From contig CAJXRL010000153.1 in the NCBI GenBank assembly GCA_913059105.1, positions 1-6,607 on the forward strand: 6,607 bases of DNA, read 5' to 3'. The notes beneath the pieces are model-generated. The model ran no database searches. It was not told the origin of the DNA and worked only from the letters and a program-made list of their open reading frames with translations. This document shows positions 5,035 through 6,607 of the stretch, piece by piece. The stretch comes from an uncultured Flavobacteriales bacterium. GTDB lineage: Bacteria > Bacteroidota > Bacteroidia > Flavobacteriales_E > Vicingaceae. The position numbers and the translations under genes were made by a program. Position 1 is the first letter of the stretch, and every line of letters starts with the position of its first letter.

Positions 5035-6495
5035 TTACTTAAACTCTCTATCCGAAAAATGTAGCCTTTTCTCTTTCTTAATGTATTCTGCAATAATTAC
5101 TTTCCCGTTAGCAGGTAGTACCTTAATTTGTTTTGCCTCAGAGCCTAAGTCAACACTAGACATGACATTACCATTTCCATCATAGGCCATTTTATAACAA
5201 ACATAAGAGTCTTTCTCTCCTTTACGCTTGACTTTGTTGTAGTAATAAATGTCTATCGTCTCACCTTTATTTAGAGCGTAAACGAATTCAAAAGCTTCTG
5301 CTTCATTTGCGATAATTCCTAGCGTTACATTTCCAAAATATTCAGCACCAAATGGCATTCCTGCTTTCTTTTGACTTTTTTCTATAGTTGTGTAGTCCAG
5401 CAACTCCATGTTAGTATCAAACTTAAAAACAACCATGTTCTGAATTCTAATTTTTGGCCCTTGCACCGTTTCAGGTGAATATACTGAGACTCCACCAAGT
5501 TTTATAATTTCTCCAATTACAATTAGATTTCCAACTTTATCATATTGGAAATCATGAAGGTGAATAAAATCTGGTTCAAGTTGTTCCTTAGAATAAAGGT
5601 ACTCTCCATAGCTTATTTCTTTTCCTGATTTGTCCATAATCAGCTTAAAGATCCCTTGATCCTTCTCCTTTTTCTTTTGGCCTTTTAACAAGTACCCGCT
5701 GACAGCAAACTGCCCGTTTGAAAGTTCTTTTACATTTGTAATTCTTCTATAAAGATCGCTTTCTTTGAAAGTAACAGCTGCCGTTTCTTTACCAGTTTCC
5801 ACCTCCTTAATGCTAATTCCAGAATCATAAAGCCCAAATAAGTCACTATTTCTTGAAAACAACTGATCTCCTATAACGGCTAGAGGCATTACAAAGTTGA
5901 TTTCTGCTCCATTCTCTCTGCTATCAACTGACCAATCCAACTCCTTCCCTTCATTAGCGTAATAATTTGTCATGAAGTACGTGCTGCGTTTCTCTCTTGT
6001 AACTCTATTATTAACAAATCCTTTTCCTGCTACCGGAATCAAAGTTGGAATCCAAGGGTAGGTTCCTGAAGCAGCACCCACCAAAATGTATTTTTCACCT
6101 TTGGTTGTTTCTATCGTTTCATCGTACAAAAACTCTCCATCAACATCAAAAAACTCAAGTACAAGTTCTTTAGTTTGCAGATTAAAGAACTTAAAACAAA
6201 GCAATTCGCCATTGAAAGAACTTTCTAAAAGCCTATAATATCCATCTCTTACAATAGTAACTGACGATTCAAGTGCACCTTTTACGTCATAATATTCTAA
6301 AAAGTATTCTTTGTTACTGCCCAATTCTCTTTTCTCAGCCTTAAAAACAGAGTAGCCATCAACAACGCCATTAACAACGATAGGTTGTACGTCTTTCATA
6401 TAAAACGAACGCTTCGTTTTATCTTGTGCATAAGCCATTGTAGTTATTACAAAAAGTGCAATGATTCCGAATGTCTTCAACATATGGTTGTTCAT
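5035..6495 (-). CDS. Large exported protein of unknown function
   Basis: From ATG 6493-6495 this is 486 aa, with a signal peptide MNNHMLKTFGIIALFVITTM ending AYA (cleavage A23/Q24). A second ATG at 6481-6483 would give 482 aa and an equally good signal. A TTG at 6499-6501 extends the frame by two residues and seems less likely. There is no lipobox, and the C-terminus (LHFSDREFK) is not a T9SS sorting domain, so the mature protein is probably periplasmic or exported another way. The body is strand-rich with repeated units such as VFKAEKRE, YFLEYYDVKG, LVLEFFDVDGEF and MVVFKFDTNMELLDY, suggesting a beta-propeller-like fold. It resembles large uncharacterised Bacteroidota families such as DUF6770, but that link is from memory and weak. 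Only 63 genomic bases lie upstream, so the promoter may be cut off by the library end. Confidence 0.83.
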   Translation of the reverse strand: MNNHMLKTFGIIALFVITTMAYAQDKTKRSFYMKDVQPIVVNGVVDGYSVFKAEKRELGSNKEYFLEYYDVKGALESSVTIVRDGYYRLLESSFNGELLCFKFFNLQTKELVLEFFDVDGEFLYDETIETTKGEKYILVGAASGTYPWIPTLIPVAGKGFVNNRVTREKRSTYFMTNYYANEGKELDWSVDSRENGAEINFVMPLAVIGDQLFSRNSDLFGLYDSGISIKEVETGKETAAVTFKESDLYRRITNVKELSNGQFAVSGYLLKGQKKKEKDQGIFKLIMDKSGKEISYGEYLYSKEQLEPDFIHLHDFQYDKVGNLIVIGEIIKLGGVSVYSPETVQGPKIRIQNMVVFKFDTNMELLDYTTIEKSQKKAGMPFGAEYFGNVTLGIIANEAEAFEFVYALNKGETIDIYYYNKVKRKGEKDSYVCYKMAYDGNGNVMSSVDLGSEAKQIKVLPANGKVIIAEYIKKEKRLHFSDREFK

Positions 6496-6558
6496 ATTCA
6501 ATATTATAGGCTACGAATTTAATTATTATCTGAAAGAGTTTACTTTTCTGCCTTTATA

Positions 6559-6607
6559 CTGTCTCTTATACACATCTGACGCTGCCGACGATCTACTCTG
6601 TGTAGAT
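6559..6607. other. Synthetic Nextera i5-side adapter (not genomic)
   Basis: CTGTCTCTTATACACATCT (6559-6577) is the reverse complement of the Tn5 mosaic end. GACGCTGCCGACGA (6578-6591) is the rest of the Nextera read-1 arm. TCTACTCT (6592-6599) is the reverse complement of i5 index 504 (AGAGTAGA). GTGTAGAT (6600-6607) begins the P5 arm. Genomic sequence ends at about 6558. Confidence 0.98.

Noticed and set aside
47..6558. CRISPR array, tRNA, rRNA or phage/plasmid genes
   Set aside because: No regularly spaced repeats, tRNA-like cloverleaf or conserved rRNA segment was seen, and no integrase, transposase, replication or nuclease gene is present.
28..6577. Outward-matching 19-base ends (28-46 and 6559-6577) that resemble transposon terminal inverted repeats
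   Set aside because: They are the engineered Tn5 mosaic ends of a Nextera library, joined to index and primer sequences; there is no transposase gene in between.

Overview
The window is a piece of a low-GC bacterial genome, almost certainly Bacteroidota and probably a Flavobacteriia-like lineage. The clues are a secreted protein ending in a type A type IX secretion (T9SS) sorting domain, a small four-helix membrane protein of a kind familiar from Flavobacteriia, AT-rich leaders without Shine-Dalgarno sequences, and one exact match to the Bacteroidota -7 promoter element TAnnTTTG. Both ends are synthetic. Bases 1-46 and 6559-6607 are Illumina Nextera (Tn5) adapters with index sequences, so only about 47-6558 is genomic, and the window ends where a library molecule was cut, not at a biological boundary.

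Layout from the left. A noncoding AT-rich stretch (47-316) holds a short repeat family in direct and inverted copies. A T9SS cargo protein is read leftward (317-958). Diverging from it is a Coq4-like gene (1200-1689) that keeps the HDxxHx11E metal-binding motif but is split by a frameshift near 1557-1563. Converging on that gene is a leftward two-gene unit: a zinc-ribbon/transmembrane/coiled-coil/LysM protein (2054-2596) and, 5 bases on, an all-coiled-coil protein (1734-2048).

A gene-poor stretch of about 640 bases (2597-3236) follows. It carries two overlapping candidate micro-ORFs (33 and 27 codons, joined by ATGA) that run into a strong two-sided terminator hairpin at 3121-3153. The hairpin also ends the leftward membrane-protein gene (3237-3662). 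Diverging from that gene is an outer-membrane beta-barrel candidate that probably starts at a TTG codon (3730-4566). It converges, with 15 bases between stops, on a leftward pair: a secreted protein of about 486 aa (5035-6495) and a basic cytoplasmic protein of 138 aa (4582-4998).

Most genes deal with the cell envelope (secreted, outer-membrane, periplasmic or inner-membrane), but they form small independent units on alternating strands rather than one pathway. I see no mobile element, CRISPR array, tRNA, rRNA or recognised defence system. The points most worth checking are the broken Coq4-like gene, the zinc-ribbon/LysM plus coiled-coil pair, and the micro-ORF pair at the terminator.
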